A stretch of DNA of 64,000 nt. It comes from an uncultured Candidatus Melainabacteria bacterium. GTDB taxonomy: Bacteria > Cyanobacteriota > Vampirovibrionia > Gastranaerophilales > Gastranaerophilaceae. A program made the translations under genes and the position numbers. The notes beneath the pieces are model-generated. The model saw only the letters and a program-made list of their open reading frames with translations. It did not search any database and had not been told where the DNA came from. Location: NCBI GenBank assembly GCA_934718135.1, contig CAKUZW010000001.1:1-64000 (forward strand), written 5' to 3'. Positions 32,490 through 41,007 of the stretch are shown in pieces (the first letter of the stretch is position 1; each line of letters begins with the position of its first letter).

Positions 32490-33419
32490 ATGAAAAAGTT
32501 ATTACTATCTTTAATTCTTCTATTAGTTGTAAATATTTCTGTTCCTGTTTTGGGAAATGAAATTGAGGATGATTATTTGGATATCGCTTCTAATTATTGT
32601 GTAATGGGTGATTATAATAAAGCGATTGAATATTTAGACAAAATTTTGTCAATAAATCCTAACAATCAACAAGTTATTGATTTGAAAAAAGGTTTGACGC
32701 ATGTAATTTCACAAGATAAAAAGTCTTTTGTCGAGTCTGTAAATCCGCTTGTTAAGCAATCTCAAGAATACAAACGAGTAGGGGATGAACAGATGGAGCT
32801 TTCTACTTTGAACAAAGCTACAAATTCTGATAATGCTTACCTTGCTTATTATTATTTAGGAAATTTCTACAGGCTTAAACATGATTATCAAAAAGCGATT
32901 GATGCATACAATTCTGCAGCTTCCGCTCGTCCTGATTTTGCTCAAGCATTTTTAGCTTCTGCTATTGTTCTTTATGATATAGGAAAATTTGACTCTGTTA
33001 TAAACCCGATTGATATGTATTTGTCACTCAATCCTGAGGATGATTTGGCGTATGCAGTAAAATCTCGTGCTGAATTTGAGATGGGAATGGTTGAAAATGC
33101 AAAAAATGACAATGACCGTGCTATTCAAATAAATGATTGTCCGGAGTATCGTTTTGATAGAGCTAAAATTCTTTATAAAGAAGGAAAGTATGATGATTCA
33201 AAAAAACTTTTCACATCGCTTTTATCAGATATTCAGACTGCTAAAATTTATGAATATATGGGATTGTGTGATATTGCAAAACAAGATTATATGAGTGCAT
33301 TGATGAATATTGATAAAGCAATCATACTCTCTGATGATGACGAATACCTTGAAAATAAATATAATGAAATAAAAGAGATATTGGAAAATAATACTGATGA
33401 AAAAAGCTTACAAGAATAA
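32490..33419 (+). CDS. Exported TPR-repeat protein
   Basis: A 309-residue protein with a signal peptide (MKKLLLSLILLLVVNISVPVLGNEI) and several tetratricopeptide repeats: DYNKAIEYLDKILSINPNNQQV; AYLAYYYLGNFYRLKHDYQKAIDAYNSAASARPDFAQAF; MGMVENAKNDNDRAIQIND; ALMNIDKAIILSDD. TPR proteins act as scaffolds for protein contacts, here outside the inner membrane. No ribosome site is present, and a perfect TATAAT lies 6 nt before the ATG, predicting a leaderless mRNA. Its last 23 bp overlap the metallophosphoesterase gene. Confidence 0.88.
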   Translation: MKKLLLSLILLLVVNISVPVLGNEIEDDYLDIASNYCVMGDYNKAIEYLDKILSINPNNQQVIDLKKGLTHVISQDKKSFVESVNPLVKQSQEYKRVGDEQMELSTLNKATNSDNAYLAYYYLGNFYRLKHDYQKAIDAYNSAASARPDFAQAFLASAIVLYDIGKFDSVINPIDMYLSLNPEDDLAYAVKSRAEFEMGMVENAKNDNDRAIQINDCPEYRFDRAKILYKEGKYDDSKKLFTSLLSDIQTAKIYEYMGLCDIAKQDYMSALMNIDKAIILSDDDEYLENKYNEIKEILENNTDEKSLQE

Positions 33420-34395
33420 AAAATATACACGTAGACCTAAAAAAGAAAGTTTTTTAACGAAACTATTTAATGCCCTGATAACTATTTGCCTTACTGCTGG
33501 CATGGTTTGGGGATTGCAAGCTTATAGTGGCGGTGATAGTTTAAAATTTGTTCAGTTGAGCGATGTTCACTTCCTTGAAAATGGTTCAAATACTACATTC
33601 AAAATGATTGGCGAATCTCCACGACTTTTGGATGATGCGGTTAATCAAATCAATGAACAAAAAGATTTAGATTTTGTTATGATTACTGGTGATTTGATAG
33701 ACAAACCTTTTGAAAAAGAATTAAGAGCTGTCCTTCCTCATTTGGATAAATTAAATGCTCCATGGTACTTTGCTTTTGGAAATCATGACAGATGTGTTGG
33801 CGGATATTTGACGACACTTGTTTATATGGATATGCTTCGTGATACAAACAAAAATTTTACATTCAAAAAACCATATTATTCATTTGAACCTAAAAAAGGT
33901 TACAAGGTTATTGTTTTAGATGACATTATTACTGATAGATTGACTTCGAACGGTTTTATTGATTCTACGCAGTTGGGTTGGTTGAAAAAAGAGTTAGATA
34001 AATCTAAAAATGATACGGTTTTAATCTTTATGCACGTACCTGTTATTGAACCTTTTTCAAGTCCTAATCATAAATTGAAAAACTCATCAGAAGTTATGTC
34101 ATTGATTGAAAGTTATAAAAATCCGATTGGAGTTTTCCAAGGGCATTATCATGCGACAAAGATAACTCAACACGATAATGTGCTTTATGTAAACACTCCG
34201 GCACTTGTATCTTATCCGAATGCGTTCAGATTTGTTACGGTTACAAATTATAAAGATAAAACGGTTTTCGACCTTCAATGGGCTGAAACACGAGAAAAAA
34301 CTGTTCAAAAAATGGCTAAATTACTTGTATTTACAGGTTCAATTTATTCAGGTGAACCGAGTGACCAATCAGGTGTTTTTGAAATAAAGAAATAA
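33397..34395 (+). CDS. Membrane-anchored metallophosphoesterase
   Basis: A 332-residue protein with a basic N-terminus (MKKAYKNKKYTRRPKKE) and one membrane helix (FNALITICLTAGMVWGLQAY, about 25-45). A calcineurin-like phosphoesterase domain outside the membrane follows. Metal-ligand motifs: QLSDVHFLE, ITGDLID, FGNHDR, FMHVPVIE and GHYHATKI. This is the D-x-H / GD / GNHD / GH-x-H set. It should hydrolyse a phosphoester, substrate unknown. The gene starts inside the end of the TPR gene (23-bp overlap, translational coupling), so the two products may work together at the membrane. Confidence 0.93.
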   Translation: MKKAYKNKKYTRRPKKESFLTKLFNALITICLTAGMVWGLQAYSGGDSLKFVQLSDVHFLENGSNTTFKMIGESPRLLDDAVNQINEQKDLDFVMITGDLIDKPFEKELRAVLPHLDKLNAPWYFAFGNHDRCVGGYLTTLVYMDMLRDTNKNFTFKKPYYSFEPKKGYKVIVLDDIITDRLTSNGFIDSTQLGWLKKELDKSKNDTVLIFMHVPVIEPFSSPNHKLKNSSEVMSLIESYKNPIGVFQGHYHATKITQHDNVLYVNTPALVSYPNAFRFVTVTNYKDKTVFDLQWAETREKTVQKMAKLLVFTGSIYSGEPSDQSGVFEIKK

Positions 34396-34411
34396 GAAGA
34401 GGCTTTTTGAT

Positions 34412-35332
34412 ATGAGCAATTTTAAAGTGAAATTCAGAGGTGTTAGAGGAAGTTTTCCTGTTGCAAATAAAAACTTTTTGCAATATGGAGGAAATACTTC
34501 TTGTGTAGAAGTAAATGTTGGAGGCCATTTGATAATTCTCGATGCCGGAACCGGTATTGTTAATGTCGGGGATGAACTTATGGAAAAATATATTTCTTCC
34601 GGTATTACTCCACAAGAAAGAACTCCGATGAAGGCTGTTGTTTTGATTTCTCATATTCATCAGGATCATTTGTTAGGTTTAACATTTTTCAAACCTCTTC
34701 ACATAAAGTCGACCGAAATTGAAATTTTCGGTGACGGAAACAAAGCTTCTGATTTATCTGAAAATTTATCAAAGTTAATTTTTGGAAAAACCTTCCCGCT
34801 TGATTTGGGTGATATTGCTTGTAAATTGGATATTCATAATATTTGTGATGAGCAGTCTATTATCCTTAAAAAAGGTCAAAAACCAATGCTTGTTCCTAGT
34901 GGGACAAAGTGTGAAAATGATGATGTTTTGATTACTTTTTACAAATCTTATGTCCATCCGCAAGATGGGGTTATGATTTATAAAATAACTTATAAAGGAA
35001 AATCTTTAGTTTATGCAACTGATAAAGAGTGCTATTTGGGCGGAGATAAAAAGTTTGTTCAATTTTCTAAAGATTGTGATTTACTTATTCATGACGCTCA
35101 ATATACAACAGAAGATTATTTGAACCCTTATTCTCCAAAACAAGGTTATGGGCATTCAACATTTGATATGGCAGTTGAAATAATGAAACAATCAAATGCT
35201 AAAAATCTCGTATTTTACCATTATGACCCAAGTTATGATGATGTCAAACTTAACCGAATTAAGGAACATTACACTGCAAATTATAAAAATGTTCAACTTT
35301 CTTATGAAGGTTTAGAATTTGATATTCTGTAA
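34412..35332 (+). CDS. Metallo-beta-lactamase-fold hydrolase
   Basis: A 306-residue cytoplasmic protein. The zinc-binding motif HIHQDH (VLISHIHQDHLLGLTFF, about residues 80-86), Asp in LIHDAQYT and His in YGHST and FYHYDPS complete the di-metal site. The N-terminal FRGVRGSFPVANKNFLQYGGNTSCVEV is typical of a branch annotated as cyclic nucleotide phosphodiesterase or RNase Z-like. The reaction is not certain. GAGG lies 9 nt before the ATG. It follows the metallophosphoesterase by 16 bp and probably belongs to the same operon as the TPR genes on both sides. Confidence 0.9.
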   Translation: MSNFKVKFRGVRGSFPVANKNFLQYGGNTSCVEVNVGGHLIILDAGTGIVNVGDELMEKYISSGITPQERTPMKAVVLISHIHQDHLLGLTFFKPLHIKSTEIEIFGDGNKASDLSENLSKLIFGKTFPLDLGDIACKLDIHNICDEQSIILKKGQKPMLVPSGTKCENDDVLITFYKSYVHPQDGVMIYKITYKGKSLVYATDKECYLGGDKKFVQFSKDCDLLIHDAQYTTEDYLNPYSPKQGYGHSTFDMAVEIMKQSNAKNLVFYHYDPSYDDVKLNRIKEHYTANYKNVQLSYEGLEFDIL

Positions 35333-35355
35333 TTAATAATTAAAAAGGATAGTGG

Positions 35356-35925
35356 ATGAAAAAGTTTTTAATATTATTCATTTTATTATCTTTGGAACTA
35401 CCTGTTTTTTCAGCAGGCGGAACTATTGCGACCTACGTTATTGACCCGGAAAAGAATGCTTTTGAACATAATAACAAAGGGGTTATGTATGTTGAAGAAA
35501 AATGTTATTATGCTGCAATTCAAGAATTCAAAATGGCAATAAGTCTCAACCCTAAAAAACAAGCAACTGCCGTATATTTTAACAATTTGGGCAAAGTTTA
35601 TATGACTATCGGTTATCCGAATTTGGCGTTGGATTGTTTTCATAATGCTGTAACTCAATACAGTTTGAATTTCGAGTATTATCAAAATTTGGCAGAGTGT
35701 TATAAGAAATTAGGACAAGCTCAAAAACAGTTGAATTATTACAAAATAAAAGATTCAAATCCTTTAAATAAAATTATGGTTGCACTTTTGTATGAACAAA
35801 TGGGGAACAAAAAGAAGGCTGTTATTACACTGGATGAATTTGCTATGTCTGAACCTAATTTGGTTATCACTCCTGCGGTGAAAAAACATATTCAGGATTT
35901 GGTTAAAGAATTACAGCAATCTTAA
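35356..35925 (+). CDS. Exported TPR-repeat protein
   Basis: A 189-residue protein with a signal peptide (MKKFLILFILLSLELPVFSAGG) and TPR repeats: NKGVMYVEEKCYYAAIQEFKMAISLNPKKQ; AVYFNNLGKVYMTIGYPNLALDCFHNAV; FEYYQNLAECYKKLGQAQKQLNYY. It is the second exported TPR protein of the cluster 32490-35925. The intergenic distance to the MBL gene is 23 bp with AAGGAT before the ATG, so it is likely the last gene of that operon. Confidence 0.88.
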   Translation: MKKFLILFILLSLELPVFSAGGTIATYVIDPEKNAFEHNNKGVMYVEEKCYYAAIQEFKMAISLNPKKQATAVYFNNLGKVYMTIGYPNLALDCFHNAVTQYSLNFEYYQNLAECYKKLGQAQKQLNYYKIKDSNPLNKIMVALLYEQMGNKKKAVITLDEFAMSEPNLVITPAVKKHIQDLVKELQQS

Positions 35926-35932
35926 TCTTTTG

Positions 35933-36586
35933 TTATAGTACAATTGCAAGGATTACAATAAAAGATACAATGAAGGAAAAACCGACTAAAATCCAATAAA
36001 CAGGGAGCCCTTTTTTATTTGATGCGGTTTTCATCGTTGAAACTTGTTTGGTCGATGTTTTAGTTTTTGGTTTGGTTGTTCGTTTGGTGAAAGTTTTTTC
36101 TTTAGCTTTTTCTTCTAAATATTTTTCAGAAAGCGTTTTTTTAGATTTTTTACCGGTAACTAAAAGTTCTGTGTCATATCGAAGTTTTAAAATTGTGCTT
36201 TTTGCTTTTTTGTTGTAAACAGCATAATTTATTCCAACTTCAAATGCTCTTTGTAAACACTCTAAAGCTTCCATTCCGTCTTTTTTAACCTTTGCAGAGT
36301 GTACGGATTCGTTACCATGTTTTTTTAGAAAATATAAATCATTCACAAATTCTTTTTCTTGTTCTGAACCATTACCTTTGTCTTTGAGAGTCGCAAGCAT
36401 TTGGTCAAAGGTATTTTCACTTGTGCGATTTTTACCCAAGACTTGTTTACAAACCTGTTCTCCAAAACGTCTGGTCTGTCCCATACATTGTTCAAAATAT
36501 TCATCACGATAAAGCTTTTCGGCTTCTGTAATGATGTCGAATAAATTTTTATCAATGTTTTTTAGAAAATTAAAATTTGTTGCCAT
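35933..36586 (-). CDS. DUF4145-like protein with C-terminal membrane anchor
   Basis: A 217-residue protein. Residues 10-120 (LFDIITEAEKLYRDEYFEQCMGQTRRFGEQVCKQVLGKN...FVNDLYFLKKHGNESVHSAKV) resemble the DUF4145 helical domain. That domain is found at the N-terminus of type I restriction HsdR and other nucleic-acid enzymes, and sometimes alone. A Lys/Thr-rich linker (about 150-190) leads to a C-terminal membrane helix (VYWILVGFSFIVSFIVILAIVL). So it is a tail-anchored protein facing the cytoplasm. A TAGTAT hexamer lies 6 nt before the ATG and there is no ribosome site. The function is unknown. It is convergent with the TPR gene (7-bp gap). Confidence 0.65.
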   Translation of the reverse strand: MATNFNFLKNIDKNLFDIITEAEKLYRDEYFEQCMGQTRRFGEQVCKQVLGKNRTSENTFDQMLATLKDKGNGSEQEKEFVNDLYFLKKHGNESVHSAKVKKDGMEALECLQRAFEVGINYAVYNKKAKSTILKLRYDTELLVTGKKSKKTLSEKYLEEKAKEKTFTKRTTKPKTKTSTKQVSTMKTASNKKGLPVYWILVGFSFIVSFIVILAIVL

Positions 36587-36642
36587 AATGTGATACTACA
36601 AGCTCCAAACTCCAATGTCATCAATCAAAAAGCGGAAAATGT

Positions 36643-37251
36643 TTATAATAAATCACTTGCTTTATAAGTGAAATAGCCTTCGTAATTGTAACTTGCATCA
36701 ATACCTTTCATATAAACATCGCGGTCATTGATTTCGGAGGTCAAAGCATTTCGCAAAAGTTCTTTAATTTCTAAACTTTTAATCGGACTACGCTCCATTG
36801 CAAGAAGATAATCCTCTTTATCAACCTTGCTCCAATCTACAACTTTTCCAAGTTCATTTTTAAGAATTAAATCTAACCAAATTCGAGTGCTACGACCATT
36901 CCCTTCTCGGAACGGGTGTGCAACATTCATCTCTACATATTTATCAACAATTTCGTCAAATGTAGATTGTGGCATTTTTTCAATATGTTCTAATGCAGGT
37001 TTCAAATACATAACAGGTGCAAAACGAAAGTTGCCTTTTGCAATATTTACAGTCCTAATCTCACCCGCAAAATTATAAATCTCATCAAACAAATATTTAT
37101 GGATTTTAGCTAACGAATCAAATGTTCCACATTGCAAATTATCAAGAATGCCACGCTCAAAGAGTTCAATAGCTTTTGTTTTGCTAATTTTTTCTTCCAT
37201 TCTTGCAAGTTCAGAACTATCGGTTATATTCAATTTATTTTCTAAAACCAT
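36643..37251 (-). CDS. Fic-domain protein (adenylyltransferase)
   Basis: A 202-residue protein with the complete Fic active site HPFREGNGR (His112 to Arg120) followed by STRIWLDLIL. The flap FAGEIRTVNIAKGNFRFAP is also present. Fic enzymes transfer AMP (or other groups) to protein hydroxyls. The N-terminal helix (NKLNITDSSELARMEEKISK) is that of stand-alone Fic proteins common in gut Firmicutes. I see no S/TxxxE(G/N) inhibitory helix in it and no antitoxin gene next to it. Transfer from Firmicutes is plausible because the protein looks so close to theirs, but this needs a tree. AGAGGA lies 6 nt before the ATG. Confidence 0.93.
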   Translation of the reverse strand: MVLENKLNITDSSELARMEEKISKTKAIELFERGILDNLQCGTFDSLAKIHKYLFDEIYNFAGEIRTVNIAKGNFRFAPVMYLKPALEHIEKMPQSTFDEIVDKYVEMNVAHPFREGNGRSTRIWLDLILKNELGKVVDWSKVDKEDYLLAMERSPIKSLEIKELLRNALTSEINDRDVYMKGIDASYNYEGYFTYKASDLL

Positions 37252-37292
37252 AAAATCCTCTTTTGTCTGATTATAGCATATTTTTTCGAAAT

Positions 37293-37332
37293 AAAAAAGA
37301 GCGGTAATGCCTAAGACACTATCGCTCTTTTT
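37293..37332 (-). terminator. Terminator of pgi
   Basis: On the minus strand AAAGAGCG pairs with CGCTCTTT across a 19-base loop, followed by a run of T. Confidence 0.75.
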
Positions 37333-37350
37333 ATAATTTAATCAAATTTC

Positions 37351-38652
37351 TTATTTAGAAATTCTTCCAGGAACAACAACTCCACCTTTCAAGTTCTTTT
37401 TGTAGAATTCAACGTGTGGTTGAAGAACGCTATCAAGAACTTCTGGGAATTCTTTACCTTCCATGATTTTTTCAACGATTTCTTGGTAAACAGTAGCGAA
37501 TGCTCTCAATTGAGTCAACGCTCCTGCTGCTGCTGGAGTTAAGCCCATACCTTGAGTTTTTACTGTTTCAACAAACAAGTTGCCGGTTACTTCGTAAGAT
37601 TTTGTCAAAGCACCGATGTAGCTTTCTGCATTTTCTCTGCAAACGCTATTGTCTTGAGGAACAGTTAAAGCGAATGCAAATTTGTTAGCAGGATTGAAGT
37701 GAGCTTCTGCTGAGTGGTGCATTGCATCAGGAACTTTAGCAATTTGTTTCAATGTATCTTTTACAGATTCATTTTGCATTTGAGCATTCCAGTAAACTGT
37801 ATTTTCAAAGATTGAACCCATATATTGGTGAACTGATGTTAAAATTCCGTTCAATTTTGCATCTGCCCAGAAAATACCTTCTTTTAATGCATCATTTACA
37901 TCTAAATCAGCAGTTAATGATTCTGTTGAAATTTCTTGTGCTGCATTCAACATTGCAATCATATCTTCTTTTTTCATTCCTGCGTAAGCCAAAGTGAATA
38001 AAGCGTGATCATCAAATGCAGAGAATCTTCCACCTACATCATCATGAATGAATAAGTCGCCTAACCAACCTTGTTCGTTAGAAGTTCTTCTCAATTCAGA
38101 TTTTTCAGCGTTTTTATCGGTAACTGCGATGAAATGTTTGTGAGCTAATTTTTCAGCTTCATCTTGTGATTTGCCTTGAGCCTTGTATGCGTCAACTAAC
38201 ATTGCCAAAACTCTTAAGAAACCGTCTTTAGTTTCAAAAGTTGAACCAGATTTTGAAGCGATTAAAAAGTTTGAATCTAAAACATTGTTTTCTAATTTAT
38301 ACAAAAATCTTTCTAAACTTGCAGAATCAACATCTGAATAGAATTCGATTTTGTCGCCTTTGATGTTCAAACCGTTGATTGATAGCATGTGTTCAACAGT
38401 GTGTTTTGAACCGCCAATACCCATAACGCTTAATTTAGAAGCACCTGTTTGGCTTTGTAATTTTTCTGCTAAAGAATAGATTTCGTCAACTCTTTTAGCT
38501 TGTTCTGAAGGTAAATTTACCCAGTTCAAGAATTGACCTTGTTTGTTCGCACGAGATGAGAATTCATTTACGAATTCAGAAATTTTTGATGAATATTTGC
38601 TAAAATCAATACCTGAAAATTTAGCTGTAATATTTGCATTTTTTGTCAACAT
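37351..38652 (-). CDS. pgi: Glucose-6-phosphate isomerase
   Basis: A 433-residue glycolytic enzyme (glucose-6-phosphate to fructose-6-phosphate). Visible motifs: VMGIGGSKHTVE near residue 75 (sugar-phosphate loop); LIASKSGSTFETKDGF; the PGI signature part DDVGGRFSAFDDHALF; and a C-terminal TPAAAGALTQLRAFATVYQEIV. It is of the short bacterial type. AAAGGGG lies 6 nt before the ATG. Codon use (GCT, AAA, GAA) suggests high expression. It is transcribed alone. Confidence 0.93.
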   Translation of the reverse strand: MLTKNANITAKFSGIDFSKYSSKISEFVNEFSSRANKQGQFLNWVNLPSEQAKRVDEIYSLAEKLQSQTGASKLSVMGIGGSKHTVEHMLSINGLNIKGDKIEFYSDVDSASLERFLYKLENNVLDSNFLIASKSGSTFETKDGFLRVLAMLVDAYKAQGKSQDEAEKLAHKHFIAVTDKNAEKSELRRTSNEQGWLGDLFIHDDVGGRFSAFDDHALFTLAYAGMKKEDMIAMLNAAQEISTESLTADLDVNDALKEGIFWADAKLNGILTSVHQYMGSIFENTVYWNAQMQNESVKDTLKQIAKVPDAMHHSAEAHFNPANKFAFALTVPQDNSVCRENAESYIGALTKSYEVTGNLFVETVKTQGMGLTPAAAGALTQLRAFATVYQEIVEKIMEGKEFPEVLDSVLQPHVEFYKKNLKGGVVVPGRISK

Positions 38653-38841
38653 GATAACCCCTTTCTTGTAGTTATATATTACAACAATATTCTACTATAA
38701 AATTTTTATTATAAATAATTTTTTCACCTATTTTAAGAATTTTAATATTTTTTTACGTTTTTATTACCCTCTCTCCTTGTGATACAAAGCGAACCGTTGA
38801 GCTGTGGCGAACTTACAAATTCAGTAGAGGGTTTAATGCGT

Positions 38842-38985
38842 TTGTAGATTCTTCGGGCACTTCACGCTCGCATTAAACGGATACGGCTCACGCCTTAATG
38901 CTTGAGCTCGCGTGCCCTCAGGATGACGCTAAAGATAAAAATCATAAAGAACTTATTTCCCTATTCCCTTATTTCCGTCTTCCTT
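38842..38985 (-). repeat. Dispersed repeat C reversed plus tract G
   Basis: ATTCTTCGGGCACTTCACG, then CGCATTAAACGGATACGGCTC and ATGCTTGAGCTCGCG...CCCTCAGGATGACG (38842-38928), followed by ACTTATTTCCCTATTCCC (38950-38985). These match copies at 16.4, 22.9 and 23.9 kb. The first part of the gap (38653-38841) has no gene that I can support. Confidence 0.75.
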
Positions 38986-39037
38986 AATAGCCAAAACTGT
39001 AATATTAATAATGTATAGTCTTATTACTCTTGCCCAC

Positions 39038-39066
39038 TTGACAAAATAATTCTTTTTATATAAACT
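39038..39066 (+). promoter_or_regulatory. Promoter of a candidate small transcript
   Basis: TTGACA (perfect -35), a 17-bp spacer and TAAACT. The next plus-strand signal is a strong terminator at 39218-39248. Confidence 0.6.
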
Positions 39067-39072
39067 ATTACG

Positions 39073-39248
39073 TAGGTAATAATTTATGATTAATTTAAAC
39101 GTAAATACAACATCAAATACCTCCTCCAATTCGTGTGAATCCAAAAACGGGACTTACATGAATTTTTGCGTTTGAATTTTTTAGTTTGAAATCATAGCAA
39201 ATTTTATAATTATTTTTAAAGTTCCGTTAATTTTAACGGAACTTTTTT
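39073..39248 (+). ncRNA. Candidate small RNA or small-peptide mRNA (about 175 nt)
   Basis: A consensus-like promoter (39038-39066) and a strong intrinsic terminator (39218-39248) bound a 175-nt unit in a gap with no known gene. Inside is a 29-codon frame (39086-39175, MINLNVNTTSNTSSNS...), with a weak TAGG ribosome site 10 nt before the ATG. It is rich in Asn, Thr and Ser. It could be a regulatory RNA, a short peptide gene, or both. Only the flanking signals support it. Confidence 0.4.
39218..39248 (+). terminator. Strong intrinsic terminator in the gap before 39286
   Basis: GTTCCGTTAA and TTAACGGAAC form a perfect 10-bp stem with a two-base loop, followed by six T. It lies upstream of the next gene, not downstream of a known one. 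Confidence 0.85.
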
Positions 39249-39285
39249 AGTGTAAAAAGAACAATTTTATCAGTAAGGGAAATCA

Positions 39286-40854
39286 ATGAATTTAACAGTA
39301 ACAAATGACTTTAACAACACAAAAAGACACTATCAGCCGGCATTTAAGGGCCCTATGGACGGAGTTTTGACTTCAACATTGAGAACATTGGATACGAACG
39401 AAATGGCAAATGCGGTTTTGCTTGATTTGGGTGCAATGGTTGCACCAAGAACATATATTGATACTAAAAAGAGAAATTCAAATGCAGGTGCTGAAACATT
39501 TTTTAGAGAAATTTGCGGAACCTTTATCAATTGCTTATCTGCAGGTGTTTTTGCTATATTGATTTCAAATATTGCTGCAAAGCATATTAATCCTGATGTT
39601 TCTGTAAATCCTAAAAGTTGGTTTAGTGATAATTCTGTTAAAGTATTAAAAAATGCTTGGGATAATAGTGATAATAATGTAGAAAAATATGTCGAGAATG
39701 TTTTTGAAAATATGAGCGGTCAAGACGGTAAAAAGCGTTCTGAATTCAAAAATGTCGAATGGAATAAAGTTGATTGGTTTGAAGAAAATAAGTGGAAAAA
39801 TCTAACTTGGGACAATCCTAATTATAAAAATCTTCAAGATAAATTGACAACTAAAAATGGCTTCATTGCAACTTTTTCAGATCTTATAAAAGATAAAAAT
39901 ATTACACCTAAAGACAAAAAACAAGTTTTTGATATATTTGAAACTCGTTTGACAAATGCTTTTGGAGTAAACAGAAGTGTTGATGTGAAAATCGGACAAA
40001 ATACGTTAAATGCGACTTTGCATAATATTTTGCGTGACACTTACGATATGGGTCGAGATATTTTCACAAATGACAAGGTTAATATTGATGCTGCATTAGC
40101 AAAAATAGGAAAAATTAACAAAGTAAAAATTTTTGGTGCATTATCATTGGCATCAATTCTTGGTTTAACTAACCAAAGATTAAATAGAAAAATTACAGAA
40201 AAACGTACAGGTAAAAAAGGTTTTGCAGGCGATCCTGATTATGACATTTCAAATTCTAATCCTGCAAATCAAGATGAAAAAGTTAAAAAGAATAAAGGTT
40301 TACTATTCAAAAAACTTTTGGCAAGTGCCGGTATGATTGCTATGACGATTGGGGTTATGAAGGTTAAGAGCCCTAAAGATTTTGTTAAAAAACTTCAATT
40401 TACAGGGCCGATTTCAACCGGTAATGCTATTAAAACAGTTTACGCTTCAACTATTGTCGGAAGATTTATGGCGGCAGATAGTGAGACCGAGCTTAGAGAA
40501 TCTGTAACAAGAGATTATTTTGGATTTTTGAATTGGCTTGTATTAGGCGGATTTGCGGCTAAAGGTGTTGCAAATATTTTTGATAAAAAACAAGAAAACT
40601 TATTCAATATTTCAAAAGAAGGTAAAGGTATTAAACATTGGTTGAATGATATAAGTTTGAAAACTCATGCTGAAATTGCGGCAAAAGGAAAAGAATTTGC
40701 GAAGAAAAATATTTGGAAATTGAATGTTGCACATATTGCGGGGCTTGCATATTCAACGGTTGCTTTGGGTATTATTCTTCCATTAATTAATATCAAAATG
40801 GCTAACCGAAAACCAAAAGTTAATAATCAAACTCAGGTTCAAAATCAAAAATAA
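39286..40854 (+). CDS. Lineage-specific membrane protein with N-terminal FK motif
   Basis: A 522-residue protein. Residues 12-22 contain YQPAFKGPMDG, a variant of the short N-terminal motif seen in other proteins here. Hydrophobic segments: TFINCLSAGVFAILISNIAA (about 85-105), IFGALSLASILGLT (about 285), LLASAGMIAMTIGVM (about 345), FGFLNWLVLGGFAAKGVANI (about 412) and VAHIAGLAYSTVALGIILPLI (about 485). So it is a multi-pass membrane protein with a soluble insert (110-270). A mid-protein segment LTNQRLNRKITEKRTGKKGF is basic. No family of known function is recognised. AAGGG lies 8 nt before the ATG. Confidence 0.75.
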   Translation: MNLTVTNDFNNTKRHYQPAFKGPMDGVLTSTLRTLDTNEMANAVLLDLGAMVAPRTYIDTKKRNSNAGAETFFREICGTFINCLSAGVFAILISNIAAKHINPDVSVNPKSWFSDNSVKVLKNAWDNSDNNVEKYVENVFENMSGQDGKKRSEFKNVEWNKVDWFEENKWKNLTWDNPNYKNLQDKLTTKNGFIATFSDLIKDKNITPKDKKQVFDIFETRLTNAFGVNRSVDVKIGQNTLNATLHNILRDTYDMGRDIFTNDKVNIDAALAKIGKINKVKIFGALSLASILGLTNQRLNRKITEKRTGKKGFAGDPDYDISNSNPANQDEKVKKNKGLLFKKLLASAGMIAMTIGVMKVKSPKDFVKKLQFTGPISTGNAIKTVYASTIVGRFMAADSETELRESVTRDYFGFLNWLVLGGFAAKGVANIFDKKQENLFNISKEGKGIKHWLNDISLKTHAEIAAKGKEFAKKNIWKLNVAHIAGLAYSTVALGIILPLINIKMANRKPKVNNQTQVQNQK

Positions 40855-40888
40855 ATTTTAAATACAATATGGGTAATGTTATTATTTG

Positions 40889-40915
40889 GAGTATCTTAGG
40901 ATGCTCTTTTTTTTT
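40889..40915 (+). terminator. Terminator after the 39286 gene
   Basis: GAGTAT and ATGCTC pair (one G-T) and are followed by nine T. Confidence 0.65.
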
Positions 40916-41007
40916 AATAATTATTTACAAAGTGTTAAAAATTTTTATTTAGCGTTTATATAATAACCAAATAGCGTTGTTAAGAAAAATAGAAAGGGAA
41001 AAATAAA

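Noticed and set aside
38953..39144. 63-residue minus-strand frame MDSHELEEVFDVVF...
   Set aside because: It lies across tract G and the candidate plus-strand promoter, has no ribosome site and an odd composition. It is most likely chance.
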